64,000 nt of DNA from Protopterus annectens (lineage: Eukaryota > Chordata > Ceratodontiformes > Protopteridae): contig NC_056725.1 of assembly GCF_019279795.1 (NCBI RefSeq), forward strand, positions 1,605,956,793 through 1,606,020,792, given 5' to 3'. This document shows, piece by piece, positions 11,380 to 23,847 of the stretch. Within the stretch, counting starts at the first letter, position 1. Every line of letters starts with the position of its first letter. The position numbers were made by a program, and so were the translations under genes. The notes beneath the pieces are model-generated. The model saw only the letters and a program-made list of their open reading frames with translations. It did no database searches and was not told the origin of the DNA.

Positions 11380-12470
11380 AACATATACCCAGTTGCCTGC
11401 TACAGCAACAGCCATGGTTTACATAGAGCTGATGCAGCTGCTAAGGGACCACATATTTGAGATGTATCAGCCTGGAGAAGGGTACCCAAACATTTCCACA
11501 GCATTGCACATACCATGGAACACAGTGCAGACAGTCATCAAAAGGTGGTGAAAATATGGGGCTACAGTGACATTGCAAATGAGTAGACATCCCACCAAAG
11601 TCTATGAGAATACAAGACCAAAACTGGCCAGGGAAGCTGCCAGGAGACTTACAGCAACAGTGCAGGAGTAGCAGGAATCTCCAGCAAGTACTGGGTGTGT
11701 ACTACATGTCACAACAACCTTCCATGGTCTCCATATGTCCTGCCTATAGGGCAGTGTTGGAAGATGGCAGAAATTCCTCACACCAAACAATATCCAGGCC
11801 TGGTGAAATTATGAAAACAATATATCAGGTCTCCAAAAAGCAAGTGGGAAATGAGTTATGTTAATATGGGACCACAGTTGTACTCATTGGCCACAATTCT
11901 GACAGATTTGTTTGGCACAATACCACCACTGCACATCACCACAACAATATCACCCCACAGTGAAGCATGGAGATGGCAGTGGCCTGCTTTGGAGTTGCTG
12001 TTCACAAGCTGGAACTGGGGCTGTAGCCAAGTTAGAGGGGATTATGAACAGCTCTGGTCCCTTGTGGCTCCAAAACATTCTGATGTCTACCACATAGCTA
12101 TGTATGGTGAGGAATTCCACCTTTCCATACAACAATGGCCCAAACCATACATCCATATCAACAAAAGGATGGCTTCACCAGAACACATGCAACGTTCTGC
12201 ACTGGCCGAGTCAGAGCCCATACCTATGTCTAATAGGATATATGCAGGGCATCCTGAAGATGGAGGTGCACAGCTGATGTACTTGCAATCTGACATAGTT
12301 GGAGGAATTTTGCAAAGGAGAGTGTGCAAACATTGGCATGCCAAGATGTAACATGCTGATAGACACCTTCCCAAGAGCACTGCATGCTGTGATTAAAACA
12401 GAAGTTGCTTTAACAGAGTATTACTATAAGGGTGTGCATGCTCATTAAACAAGCCTATTGTACCTATTTC
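11380..12470 (+). mobile_element. Tc1-like transposon relic, transposase broken
   Basis: A degraded Tc1-type DDE transposase. The paired N-terminal helix-turn-helix reads LLRDHIFEMYQPGEGYPNIS and then LHIPWNTVQTVIKRW. The AT-hook-like and second HTH region reads SRHPTKVYENTRPKLAREAA. The catalytic part includes YHPTVKHGDGSGLLWSCCSQ, PYNNGPNHTSIST (the QQDNDPKHT motif, altered) and LHWPSQSP (the EWPSQSPDLNPIE motif). The last third matches the usual Tc1 C-terminus in another frame. Tc1 transposases are about 340 aa and the region spans this length, with many frame breaks. I could not see the terminal inverted repeats. It lies within intron 2 of gene B copy 1 and is missing from copy 2. Confidence 0.78.
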
Positions 12471-13212
12471 AGTTACCAGATGTTACCTGTAATTAAGGTG
12501 TATATTCTTCATTTGGATTGCACAGGTCATATGTCATATGAAATGATGGCAATGTTATGACCTGATTTCTGAGGTCTCATGTGATATATCACAAAAACCT
12601 GGCATGTTAGCAGCTGTGTGTACACTTACTATATCCACTGTAAGCTTGGGAGGTTGATTGAGTAACCGGCTTTGTTTTAAAATACATTTACTGCAAGTTA
12701 TGCAGTCTGCACTTCCAATTAGGACATTACTTAGTGGCACTAATCCACAGGCCAACCCAGTAATGTATCAGACAAACACAGGAGTTATAAGGATCAGACC
12801 AAACATATGAGCCACACTTGTAGACATTCAGCAAAACCCTGTACAGTTGGGGGATATGTTCTGTAGGAGTTGCCACAGTGCTATACATGTGAACAGCAAT
12901 AATTAACATAGGTGCAGTGTGTGCTAAGTGACGGGCCATCACCTACTAACACCACTCATGTATCCCAGAGGTGTATATTAGTAGTAACAGTAATTGAAAA
13001 GGGGTGCACTGTATGATGCTAAGGGTCTATCCAGAGTGTGCATGTTTTGTCTGACTGTGTGTCGTGAATGTCCCCAGTTGGCTAATGTGAGGTCTGTGTA
13101 AAGCCTTTGAGGCACTTCACCTGTGTGTGTGGGTGTTTGCGTGTGTGTGTTTTTGTGTACTAGCAAACCTTATAGTGCCAGTAGTGATTTACATATTTTT
13201 TTTCCCTCACAG
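12471..13212. other. Gene B copy 1 intron 2, right part
   Basis: Non-coding up to the pyrimidine tract and CCTCACAG acceptor of exon 3. A TG-rich run lies at 13,120-13,155, the position where copy 2 has its long GT microsatellite. Confidence 0.45.
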
Positions 13213-14227
13213 GTGGACATGGTGGCTGTGGGCCCTCCTGATCTGATACTGATGTCAGTATCTTTACAGAATCTGACTGTGATGATACTCATATTGAGGC
13301 ACAGGTGGGGTTGTCAGGGACTGATACTGTGCCATCGGTTGGCATCCCACTATTGTCAACTCCATCCCCGCATACAGTCACAATGCCTACACATACCACA
13401 TCACCAGGGGCCACAGATAATGGACAGTTGGTGGGTGGTGGCATGGAACAGGCTACTGTGGTGACTATGGCAAGTGAGGATGCAGGCACTAGCCATAGCC
13501 AGAGTGCTGGTGACGTCCCACACAGGCAGATGAGCAGAGGTGCTCGGAGGAGAATTACAGACCGTCATGCCCCTGTTGCAAGTGTCACCGCAGCTGTCAC
13601 CAAACACATGTTGCAGGCTGTCATGGGGCCACAGACACATAATGAACATAATACCAGACATATGCGCAGGGTCATAGATGAGCACATTCTTGGTGTCCGT
13701 GGCGATATGAACTCAATGCACCCATCTGTTAGCATACTGGGGTCATGGATAGGTGGTGGGGGAGACCTTGGCACTCCCTGACCTTGGAATATCTGTGCCT
13801 GAGCATTTGGCAGACACTGGCTGGCAGCCATTAGGCTGTAGGCCAGCACCACTATCAGCTGAGGGTCTACATGGCCGTGCACCATCACATTTCCATGCTG
13901 GCAGTACTGCCAGCACTACTGAAGGGGGTGTGCTGTCCACACCATGATGTAGCAGGCCATGGGCATGTGATCCTAGCCGGTCCCAATAGGGATATGGATC
14001 CAGCAGGCAGCAGTCACGAGTGGGGAGTAGTACTGCATCTGGACTTGGCCCTATTAGTGCCGGTGATACACTCGGCAAGCTCAGTTCCTATGTCTGTGGC
14101 CAGAGACAGTGAACTGTACACCCTGCCATGTATGGCCCACAGCTGTCCAAAATACCCCTGTGTAGGGTGCCCACATGGAGTGACTGTGTGCATACAAACA
14201 CACACACATCACCATCAGAAAAGTCAC

Positions 14228-14283
<56 letters not shown>
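14228..14283. repeat. (CA)n microsatellite
   Basis: An uninterrupted CA tract of about 55 bp just downstream of gene B copy 1 exon 3. Confidence 0.95.
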
Positions 14284-14284
<1 letters not shown>

Positions 14285-14955
14285 AACCCTGCACTGCCCA
14301 TTTAATGAACACCCCCCCAAACACACACACATGATGTCAACCATGTGGCCAGGTCTAGGCTTTTGGCAAACCCACACAACACCCTGTTCATATGGTGATA
14401 CCTGTGCCACATCCATGCCATCCATACCAATAATGCAGGGACATGCTTATATGGATCTGATGCACACGGTGACTTTAGTACAGTCTAACTATTTAATGCT
14501 GTGTAAGGTGCTGTCATCTGGGATTTGTAATGGGTACACATCAAAGTGTGCGTATTCCTTTTCAGCCATGATGAATTATTGGTGTTTGTAACACTAAGCA
14601 AATGTGTTCTCACATGCTCTAGTTGGTTTGTGTTCCAGGTGTCTGTGTCAGCAGGATGTGGCCCTGCAGACATCACCAACAAGGCGTGTGGCAGTGTAGT
14701 AACACATCAACCATGTCATTGTTGGGGTACCAACTGCATTTGCACACATTTCCCAGGTCTGTGTAGCAATTCTTGCATGTGCCTCACAAATTATAGGACT
14801 GAGGGCTTGGATCTCAGTCTATGGTGGTTGACATCAGCTCTAGTATAGTGGACAATGGTAAGTGTGGTGGGTAGAACACACCTCAGATTGCTAACACCCT
14901 CAACCGCAGTGGATATTGTGTCGACCAAACACATAGAGAATACTGTTCACATGCA

Positions 14956-15028
<73 letters not shown>
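14956..15028. repeat. (CA)n microsatellite
   Basis: A CA tract of about 70 bp downstream of gene B copy 1 exon 4. Confidence 0.95.
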
Positions 15029-15031
<3 letters not shown>

Positions 15032-15192
15032 ATCACAGTGGCCAGTTTTGTGTAACCTGTAAGGTTAATAACATCATATGGCCTTGTGGGGTATGTCAAT
15101 GGTGGCTGTACTGGATGTGTGAGTACTCATAATAGTGTCACATACAAGTCTACACACTCACAGACACTGATATACACACCAATGCGTGCACG

Positions 15193-15193
15193 T

Positions 15194-15260
<67 letters not shown>
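15193..15260. repeat. (CG)(CA)n microsatellite
   Basis: A short CG/GC alternation passes into a CA tract of about 60 bp. Confidence 0.93.
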
Positions 15261-15544
15261 GACAAACACACACGCACACACACTTGCCAGTACTGACATT
15301 AGCAGACCAACCTATCTTGTTATTTGTAGCATACTATTTCATACTGTTGCACAGGGCTTATAGTGCTGAGGAGTGTCTACAGATACCACTACTGTTGATG
15401 TGAACACTGGACCTCATACAGTAGACTTAGGAATGTGTACTGTGTGTACTATGGCATAAAATATGAATCCATGCCCATCCAATGGATGTCATTCGCATGC
15501 AAACACATAAACACACACACACAAACACAAAACCACAAGATACT

Positions 15545-15990
15545 CTTCCCTCACACACATTTGTCAGGACTGGAAGTAGAACCTCTACCTATCGATTTAT
15601 TGCTACTACATTGTTACGTATTTATTACACATACCATGTAGGTTATGGGGTGCCACTTTTACAAAGGTACTTCTAAGGTGAGGGACATCACCAGACCTTG
15701 CAAAGTATGACAATGGGTGATGTACTGGGTGAGAGAAGCCACAGAATTCTGTAACCAACACACACATACACACACATTTGCCAGGACTCATATTAGAACT
15801 CCTAGCTATGTGGTTATTGGTATTATAGTGTTATGCAGTTACCATACACACCAAAGAGATTGTAAGATGTGGAGTGTCCCAAGGTACCTATATAGTGAAT
15901 AACATCTACAGCACTAGTAAGGTATGGCAATGGTAGATGTACTGGGTGAGATGGGCCACCATCTACTTTCACCCATGTTTACACACTCAC
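15545..15990 (-). repeat. Two dispersed tRNA(Arg)-like SINE modules
   Basis: Two modules of the kind arrayed at 17.5-18.8 kb. Each has TTGCCAGGACT or TTGTCAGGACT, then AGAACCTCTACC or AGAACTCCTAGC, then TAGTGTTATGCAGTT or similar, and ends TACTGGGTGAGA. On the minus strand these correspond to a B box and an A box. Confidence 0.55.
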
Positions 15991-16099
15991 AAACACTTTC
16001 AGACACACAAATGCACGTGCTCAAATTTGACAGTACTGAGATCCATGGGTTCAAAGAATCATAGGTGTGTACATGGCAAATGGCCATGGAGGGTTTACA

Positions 16100-17150
16100 A
16101 GGCTAATCTATAGGAATACACTGGCATCATGCCACCTGACGATACTCCCCAGTGTGTCTACTGAGTATATTCACTGGAGTGATCACCAGGGTGGGTATTC
16201 TATTCCCCATCCAGTCCTCCTGATTTATCTTAAAGAAGGCCAGGGATGTGCTCAGCTTGACATGTATGTGGCATCTATTCCATGGCATGGTCAGTCACTG
16301 AGTAGTGAACCTGTCCTTCCAGCATATCCTGTTGATTGTGAGGATGGGGTTGAGTGATTTGGGGCATGTTGTGTAGACAGATTGGTGTCCTCAGATGTAG
16401 CATTCCTGACAGGGTTGGGTCAGACATGGCTTTGTATGTCAGGCAGAGATTTCACCTAAGTAGCCAATATGCAACAGAGATTAATTACAGTTTTTGGAGT
16501 CTGTCCATATGGGGAAAGTGTGTAGTACCTAAGCTCCTCTTTGTGAGGTACATTTTCAGCTTCTCCTGTTGTTGCTGATGTCCATTGGGGTACATGGCAA
16601 ATGGGCCATAGTACACACTGATTGGTCTACTGAGGAGTGTGTACAGGGAAACACTGTCCTTTACCTTCCCGGATTCAACACCCTGAGACAGGAGAAGTGA
16701 CACACAAAAGGGTGTTCGGAAGACAGTGGCACTGTGGTTGTCACCATGCAGCTCACTGTCACCCTGTGTTCCCAGTTCCATTATACCAACATCAGTGTTT
16801 AGTGGACTACCATCAATGTATTACTATATGGGAACCATGTTGTACCCAAAGGTGATGGCAGCACATCATCTGGCATTGAGCTTATGTCCATAATTCTGAC
16901 AACAGTCATAGGTCTCAGAGAGGCCTTTGTGAAGGATGTCAACCGCACGTCGGGTGGTAATAATAGCACCCACCTTGATGTCATCTGCAAACATTGTCAG
17001 CCAGGGTGCCTTTGTATTGGGCTGGTCCTCAGAGGTGTGGATCCCAAACATGGGGGAATCCAGGTCCACAACCTGTGGGACTCCACTCATGACTGTTCAG
17101 CAGTATGACATGGAGTCTGCTGCTTTAATACTATGGGTTCTATCTGTGAG
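16100..17150 (-). mobile_element. CR1/L2-like LINE RT fragment, broken
   Basis: The minus strand reads SGVPQ at about 17,090, then LTMFADDIKVGAIITT with the RT catalytic FADD box (about 17,000), then a degraded LNTDVGIMELGT corresponding to the KDLG block (about 16,790). After that come LLSRPISVYYGPFAMYPNGH and LEKLKMYLTKRS-like sequence (about 16,560), the post-RT region of CR1/L2/Rex1 LINEs. The tail near 16,300-16,150 resembles the final FKNRLDxWMG-type block. There are several breaks. A shorter homologue lies at 52.73-53.35 kb at the corresponding place in copy 2, so this LINE was already present before the copies separated. Confidence 0.72.
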
Positions 17151-17489
17151 ATGGTTTTCAGGCCACCTACTGATGTAGGTGTGGCTGCCTAATTGACTGT
17201 GTTTGTGTATGATTCCTAGTGGCAAGTGATATCCAAGGATTAGATGGGCAGCCTATCTTCTTATCTATTCCATACTGCAAAAATAGTTATTGCATATGGC
17301 ACAATCCTTATAGGGCTGTATAGTGTGTACAGGTCCCCCTACAGTGGATGACAACTGTGGGCCTTGTAATGTGGACACTGGGACATGTACCAGGTGGGCA
17401 ACAGTAAAAAGTAGCACAACCCACCCCCAAATGGCATGGTTCTCCCACAAACACAACAAATCCCCAACAGACAGGATGCAGTTCAAACA

Positions 17490-18785
17490 CACACCCACAC
17501 ACTTGCCTGGTCTGAGATTAGAACCTCTACTTATCTATTTATTGATACTACAGTGTTATGCATTTATCGCACACAGCACAGAGCTTATAGGGTGAAGGTT
17601 GTCCAAAGGTACTTCTAAGGTGAGGAACATCACCAGCCCCTTGTAAAGTATGGCAGTCGGTGATGTACTGGGTGAGAGAGGCCACAAAATACTTTAAACT
17701 ACACATATACACACACACATTTGCCAGAACTGGGATTAGAACTCCTACCTAACTAGTTATTTGTACTATAGTATTATGCACTTATCACAAGTGCCACAGA
17801 GCTTATGTGGCTGAGGCTTGACGAAAGGCACTTTTAAGGTGATTGATATCTGCAGGACTGCTGAACTAGGTGAAGAGGAAGTGTACTGGGTTTGAGCGGA
17901 CCCAAAAGCTTTTACTTATAAACAGATACACTTTTTCATTTGCCAGGACTGAGGTTAGAACTCCTACCTAACTATTTGTACTATAGTGTTATACAGTTAT
18001 CGCATGTGCCACAGAGGTTATGGGGCTGAAACCTGACAAAAGGCACTTATAAGGTGACTGATATCTGCCGGACCACTAAAGTAAGGAAAGGGGAAGTGTA
18101 CTGGGTTTGAATGGACCCAAAACCTTTTACTTCTAAACAAAGACAATTTTACATTTGCCAGGACTGAGATTTGAACTCCTACCGAACTAGCTATTTATAC
18201 TATAGTGTCACACAGTTACCGCACACATCACAGAGCTTATGGGGCTGAAGTCTGATGAAAGGGGCTTCTAAGGTGACTGATATCTGCAGGACTGCTAAAG
18301 TAGCGAAAAGGGAAGTGTACTGGGTTTGACTGGACCCAAAAGCTTAAACTTGTAAACAGAGACACCCACACACACTTTTACATTTGCCAGGACTGAGATT
18401 AGATCTCCTATCTAGCTAGTTATTTCTACTGTAGTGTTACACAGTTATTGCATACACCACAGAGCTTATGGGGCTAAGCCTGATGAAAGGAACTTTTAAG
18501 GTGACTAATATCTGCAGACCTGCTAATGAAGGGAAAGGGGATGTGTACTGGGTTTGAATGGACCCAAAAGCTTTAACTTACACACACACTTTTACATTTG
18601 CCAGGACTGAGATTAGAACTCCTACCCAACTAGTTATTTGTACTATAGTGTTATACAGTTATTGCATGTGCCACAGAGCTTATAGGGTGAAGCCTGATGA
18701 AAGGGACTTCTATGGTGACAGACATCTTCAGGACTGCTAAAGTAGGGCAATGGGAAATGCACTGGGTGGGGAAGGCCTGTTCTTT
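17490..18785 (-). repeat. Tandem array of six tRNA(Arg)-like SINE modules
   Basis: Six units of about 205-220 bp begin near 17,505, 17,728, 17,940, 18,155, 18,383 and 18,597. On the minus strand each has GCTCTGTGGCACATGCGATA, which matches the tRNA-Arg 5' half and A box (GGCTCTGTGGCGCAATGGATA). About 45 nt later comes a B box such as GGAGTTCTAATCTCAG. Short CA runs link units. The non-tRNA half carries GTACTGGGTTTGA and ACCCAAAAGCTT. Arrays this regular suggest amplification by unequal exchange after the first insertion. Confidence 0.68.
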
Positions 18786-19554
18786 CCTAGATCCTACTGA
18801 CATTTCTCTAAGTGTATGAGCATGCCCAGTGTGACCTTCTATAGTACATATGGGACTCCATTCCAGGGGCTGTTGTACTCCAGTCTGGTTTCCTTTGTGC
18901 TACAGCCATACCTCTCAACCTGTTGCTGCAGGATATCTGGGGATAGCCTATCAAAATGGGATGACAATGGGCCATACGGTGATTGTGATTATTTCTCTCA
19001 CTAATATATGGGTTGTTAGGGTTACAGGACTTGTTTTAGCAGCCATCTAACATATATGCCATTTGACACTATCATGTATTGTTTCAGTACCTTGTGACAT
19101 ACCTCCTCAGATCATCACAGTTTTTTTACCAGAGGAATGCAGGATGGATGATGCACACACCAGGATTATGCATTCTTGCACAATCCTGCCTGTTGACAGG
19201 TGTACCTACAAGCAATTGACTGCTGGTGTTGTGGAAATAGTCTAGCACCTTGGTGATATATTACAATGGTGGAATATCTGTGCATTTCTGTTCTGGCCTG
19301 CTCTTATTTCCAGTCCACGGTTGGGTAATATAAGTCAGACAGGGTCAGGGTGACAGACAGACTCTGGATAGATTTGCATGGGATAAGATATGTGGGTGTG
19401 TGTATGTCCTGGGTCAGATATTTTTGCCTATAGCTACCAGTACTTTGCATAGGGGTCTTCTCAATGGTTGACTGCACTTGGAGGGTTTTGTGTATGTCAG
19501 ACTATTTGACCAGCCTGGAGGTGTGAGGAAAACTTTTGGCAGACCATCATGGCA
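18786..19554. other. Spacer left of Penelope fragment
   Basis: Paralogous to about 56,050-56,350 of copy 2: AGCATGCCCAGT, CATTCCAGG and GCAGGATATCTG occur in the same order. No coding sequence is recognised. Confidence 0.45.
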
Positions 19555-20990
19555 CCACGATCCAACTGTTAAAACCACAAATTATTAATTAAACTGTAAA
19601 ATGCAGGAATAAAAATTGGTCCGATAAGTGCTTTCTGCTAGTATAGCCTTCTTCAGATCATGTGTGAGTCCTGCTACAGATTGTATTTAAAACCCAGATG
19701 CCCAATCACAAATGTAGGGTGGACCACATATGCAAATGTAGATTCATTGTCTTAGTATAGATTGGAAACATAGTGGCCAACTGCAGTCTTAGAAATTAGT
19801 TGGCAGCCAATAACAAAGCATGCAGTGGTAACCTTCCTATTGGATAAGCTTCTTGGTTTTAACCAATTGTTTTCTTAGACATCTATCCCTGTGGTGACAG
19901 GTTACTATAGGTCTCATTGAGTCCAATCAACCTCTTGTGGCTCATTGCTATGACAACAGAAAGTGTATATGACAATTAGTAGTAGCAGAGACAACAAATT
20001 CAGCTGCTAGAAACTTTACAGCAGCAGTAAATAAGAAACAATGCATCATGATGAATGAACTTTCTATGCTACACAGCCTCCTCAGGGCCCAATCCTCAGT
20101 TTCTTTGCTTTTAAGATAGGTCTTAATGGGACCACACTATTTAGGCCTGGAGGAAAATGTGCTCTTAAATTAATAATCCAGTCAATTTCTCTAATTTCTG
20201 TCCGATTCTTTATATCACCTTCTCTTGGGCTGGGTTGAATACATTCCAGGACTTTAAATTTAAACACAATGTGCATAGCAAGTTCATTGTTTAAATCAGC
20301 ATTATATCTCTCATATGATGTTAAATCCGATCCTTAAGGTGCTGATCAGTTTTTTCTACATAGAAAGCTCTGCATGAGCGGCAAGATGTCATATAGACAA
20401 GATGTTGAGTGGTACAATTTGCGAATACATCAAAAACATAGGTACTATTATAAATAGGGTGAATAAAGGTATTGCTGCTGTTAATGTGAGTACAAGCTTT
20501 ACAACAATGGCATCTGAAGATGCCTTTTCTTACCGAGGGTGTCTGTTGACTGAAGCCATCTTTATTACATAGGAGGCTTTTCCTGTTCTGTTTATTCTTG
20601 TATGTGAACCTGGGTGTGTCTCCTATGATATTTTTAATCCTCTCATCAGCAGTCAATATAGGCCTATCTTTTCTAATGGTGTCACACACTTGTTTATTAT
20701 CAGTACTATATGTCAAAAGACAATTAAGTTGTGAGTTTCTGTTCTTGTGTTTAGCAGAGTGTGGAATGGTCGATTGTTCAGTGTAATAAGGATGGCTCTT
20801 ATGACTTCTCATATTCTCAAGGTCAGTGGCCAACTTGAGATTCAACTCTTTGTAGCCCCTTGCCTGTAAATTACAGTGCAATTTGTCACATTCTGTTGCA
20901 AAGTCAACATCTGACATGCATAAATGTGAAACCCTTGTGGCTTGATTTTCAAAGATATTTTTAAAGATGTGGTTGGGATGCATACTCTGG
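19555..20990 (-). mobile_element. Penelope-like element, 5'-truncated fragment
   Basis: The minus strand encodes the C-terminal part of a Penelope-like polyprotein. It starts FKNIFENQATRVSHL (20,960), has NIIGDTPRFTYKNKQNRKSL (about 20,610), a zinc-finger-like CHCCKAC...H (about 20,510), and a GIY-YIG endonuclease start HLVYMTSCRSCRAFYVEKTD (about 20,400). The Lys of the usual YVGKT is kept but the Gly is replaced by Glu. The last part (20,276-20,082) is in another frame. The 3' UTR extends to about 19,555 and includes a degraded hammerhead-like stretch. The RT domain is absent. It is clearly diverged from the 39-48 kb element and older. It is missing from copy 2, so it inserted after the copies separated. 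Confidence 0.8.
19600..19690 (-). ncRNA. Degraded hammerhead-ribozyme-like motif of the Penelope fragment
   Basis: On the minus strand CTGAAGAAGG is followed by a short stem-loop and then GCAGAAAGC. This is the same layout as the CTGATGA ... GAAA motifs of the 39-48 kb element, but the first core box is changed. It sits in the 3' UTR, as expected for the family. Confidence 0.4.
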
Positions 20991-22567
20991 TGATGTAGGT
21001 AGTGATTTCTCCAAGTGCCCTATCTGTGGATGCAAGTCTGTATGCCAGTTTCCAGATGCAGCATCACCACCTAGAGGTGTGTGTTTGTCTCACATATATG
21101 TATGGCCCACCTCATTTTGCTTGCTTTCCACATTTTGGGGTCAGGATGTTGCATAGGATGAGTGATCAGGGAAGGGTGTCTTACTCCCCATGGCTGTGTG
21201 CCAGGGTTCTCTGGGGGCAGACATGTCACCATCTTCCAGGGTTAGGACTGCCTGCAATGAGTGCATTCCCATGTTTAGACTCCTAGCCCTGCCTGTCAAC
21301 TGTAATGGAGTATCACAGAATGTCCACATCCATGACTCATATATCTTGTTGGTTACCCAAACAAGTGTGGTTTTCAAGGAAAAGTGTTTTGCAAGTTACT
21401 CAGGGTTGATGTCAGATATTGCTGACAGTTGACATTGCAGTTTCAGACTTTGTACCCATCAGACATTCCATGCTACTACAATCATTCCATCAACTTTATA
21501 ACATTATTAGAGCAGTATTTCAAAGGTGTCCTTATCTTTTGACCTTTTTCACCCCATTATTTATGGCTTTGTCCAGATTTCTGGTTCTCTGACACCGGCA
21601 GGCTTTCTTCTAGCAGTTAGCAGCATGGCCTTTCTTTGCATTTTATAGACTGAGTTATGTTGGTGTTATGGACCGCATGACACTCCCTAACAGGGCACTG
21701 TGGGTGAGGCATGGGCATTTGCCACATGCCTGTAGGCTAGGTGTGACAGATGCAGGCCATCTGTAGCAAGGCAGTGCATTCTGATGAACCTATGTTCCCA
21801 GTCTGCCGACAGGGTACAACCCTGGGATGGTGCCATAATTTGACTGTGGGTGTTACTGACAATTGATTTCTGTTTGTGTTGAGCCATCACTCTAGTTGAT
21901 GGCCGGATGCTGCTTGAGGCTAGGGACATGTTTCTGCATTTCTATGGGACTGTGTGGGGGGTGACACATCTGTACACAATACACATTTGGAGAGACTGTG
22001 CTGATATTTGCTTAACATTTTGGTCCCATTTAGCATAGTGGTGTGCCTTATCTTTGAGACTACATGCATAACAGTATCGACCACAAGTCAGATTATTCCG
22101 TCATAAACATTTGTAGTTTCAGACATCTTACCTTTCAAAGTTATACTGCCACTGGCAGCTCTGCTCTGATATCACTGTGTTAAAGTCTGTAGATGGGGAT
22201 TTCATGGATGTCCCCATGTGGAGGCCTATGCCAGACATTTCTGTATGTTTTTCTACAGCTGATCTGCTGGGTGAGGCTGGGGGTGGGTATGGGACCCCCA
22301 CTTTGATATCTATGCATGTGACCTATGAGCCCCCAGTTATTTGGCTCACCACATATACTGCAGTGGTATTTGTCAACTAGGGTGGTACTGCATGGTGTGG
22401 GTGGGCTAGTACTGGGAATACACCTCCTGCTGTCCCACAGAGCTGTCAGTTGTCTACTGCTATCCCAGTAAGCCACCCCATTCCCTTGCATACTTGAATC
22501 AATACCATATATGTGTTTTCAAAACATTCCACTCCATTCATTTATTTTGTTAAGGAGACTGACTTAC
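20991..22567. other. Spacer between Penelope fragment and transposase T1
   Basis: Paralogous to about 57,060-59,120 of copy 2: GATGCAGGCC, CTGTAGCA, CAGTCTGCC and CTGCTGGGTGA occur in order. The minisatellite seen at 57.96-58.57 kb in copy 2 is not expanded here. No gene is recognised. Confidence 0.45.
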
Positions 22568-22705
22568 CTTGTGCCTGAGGCTGTTGTGAGGATGGTGCTT
22601 GAGAGCTGACTATGTCAGATACACGCAGTACACTGCCTATATATGGTAAGGCATAGTTGGTGTGATGTTTGGCATCCATTTTACTGTATGAGTCAGAGAG
22701 AGAGA
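22568..22705 (-). other. Possible 3' exon segment of T1 with conserved donor
   Basis: On the minus strand, sequence after the T1 stop runs to GGCACAAG followed by GTAAGT (22,567-22,562). The same context ending CCACAAG then GTAATT occurs in copy 2 (59,124). This suggests an intron downstream of the transposase frame, in a 3' UTR or an alternative C-terminus. Confidence 0.35.
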
Positions 22706-23847
22706 TCAGTCCCTCGGGCCCTTCAGTGTCAGTGTATGTGCTATGCGTTGCCTCTTTGCCAAGGGCAGGGCATACTGGGCATGCCTCTGTCTGCCTACAG
22801 GGGCAGGCTCAGGATGTTCCTCCTGCAAGGTTCTCTGTGCCTCTGGAGACCTTGGCAATGGTGAGGGGTAGTGTGGCCCTTCTTTGTTTTGTTCCTGCTA
22901 CAGCTGTTTCCACAGGATCATATTGTGTAGCATGACACATACTATGAACATGTGTGCACATGTGGCTGGAGAGTACTGCAAGACTCCACCAGATATGTCA
23001 AGGCAGTGGAACTGTGATTTAAGCATCCCAAACACACTCTTTATAATGATCCTGGTTTGTGTGTGTGTGCCTCATTATGGTGTTCTTGTTTGGGTGTGTG
23101 TGCATTTCTAATGGCTGTCATCATCCATGGTTCCAGTGCATAGCCAGCATCCCCCACTAGATGGCCATATGGGATGTCCCCACTGGCAAACACCCAGTAC
23201 AGCTGTGATGAATACCAGATGTGGGAGTCATGATAGCTTCCAGGGCTGCCAGCACACACATTCATGATAATGCCCTGGGCATCACACATGACCTGGCAGA
23301 TGATGGAGTGGAACCCCTTGTGGTTTAGGTAGACTCTACCCCAGTCACCGGATGGTACTTTGATGTGGTGTGCGTGCAGTCTATGGCACCCAGTACCTCC
23401 AGGTATTCTGCTACGTGGGAGAAGAGACGCATATTGCTGGTCATCTCCTCATGGATGCTGGGGAGGTAAATGTGCTCAGCAGCTTGTGGTTGCATAGCAT
23501 CCAGGAACTGGTGGAGTATCCTGGAAGCAGATGCCTGTGAGACCCCCATGATATCCCCAGTTGGTCTTTGGAAAGTACCTGTTGGTAGTATCCACTGGGA
23601 TGGGTTCCCCTCTGTTGGTTCTGGGTCTGAGGTGAGGCTGGCATAGCTCAACAAGTTGCTGAAGTATGTCCCTGTACACCCTGTAGTGCTTTACTATCTC
23701 CAGATCATGTAACCCCTAGTAGGTTACCCTGGGTCTGAACATTCTTTTCCTCCTCCTCAGTCTGAGTTGGTTGTCAGCATTATCCTCCTCACCACCCTCA
23801 GTCTCTAGCACATACTGACAGATCAGAGAAACTGCAGCCCCTAGCAT
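22706..23847 (-). pseudogene. HARBI1-type DDE transposase T1 (copy 1), broken
   Basis: This is the PIF/Harbinger transposase, which cuts and reinserts the element in the nucleus with help from the Myb-like partner. The start (MLGAAVSLICQ) was set by alignment with T2 (MIGSAAAISHQ). In order come an Arg-rich stretch LRLRRRKRMFRPRVTY, a helix-turn-helix region TGDIMGVSQASASRILHQFL, first catalytic Asp in LGAIDCTH, then NVCAGSPGSYHDSHIW, second Asp in LVGDAGYALEPWMMT, and SVFGMLKSQFHCL where the catalytic Glu region has been altered. The family is usually about 350-400 aa; the span fits, but it is split into at least four frame pieces. It faces gene B, which lies more than 8 kb away on the other strand. 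Confidence 0.85.

Larger units (their letters stand above)
10021..14760 (+). pseudogene. Harbinger-type Myb/SANT-like gene B, copy 1
   Basis: This is a decayed paralogue of the gene at 34.7-48.2 kb. Exon 1 (10,021 to about 10,368) still encodes the distal half of the Myb/SANT-like domain, IIHRVNSLGHHGRTYDQARH followed by RATELIHHGQQRAAAVVRD, with in-frame stops. Exon 2 is exactly 39 nt (10,666-10,704), between CATAG and GTAAGT. Exon 3 starts at 13,213 after CCCTCACAG and runs to about 14,120. It is Ser/Thr/His-rich and ends in a helical segment, RHMRRVIDEHILGVRGDMN. Exon 4 starts at 14,639. The start was chosen by alignment with the ATG at 34,741. A Tc1 relic occupies intron 2. The equivalent of the Penelope insertion site is empty here. 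Confidence 0.6.
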
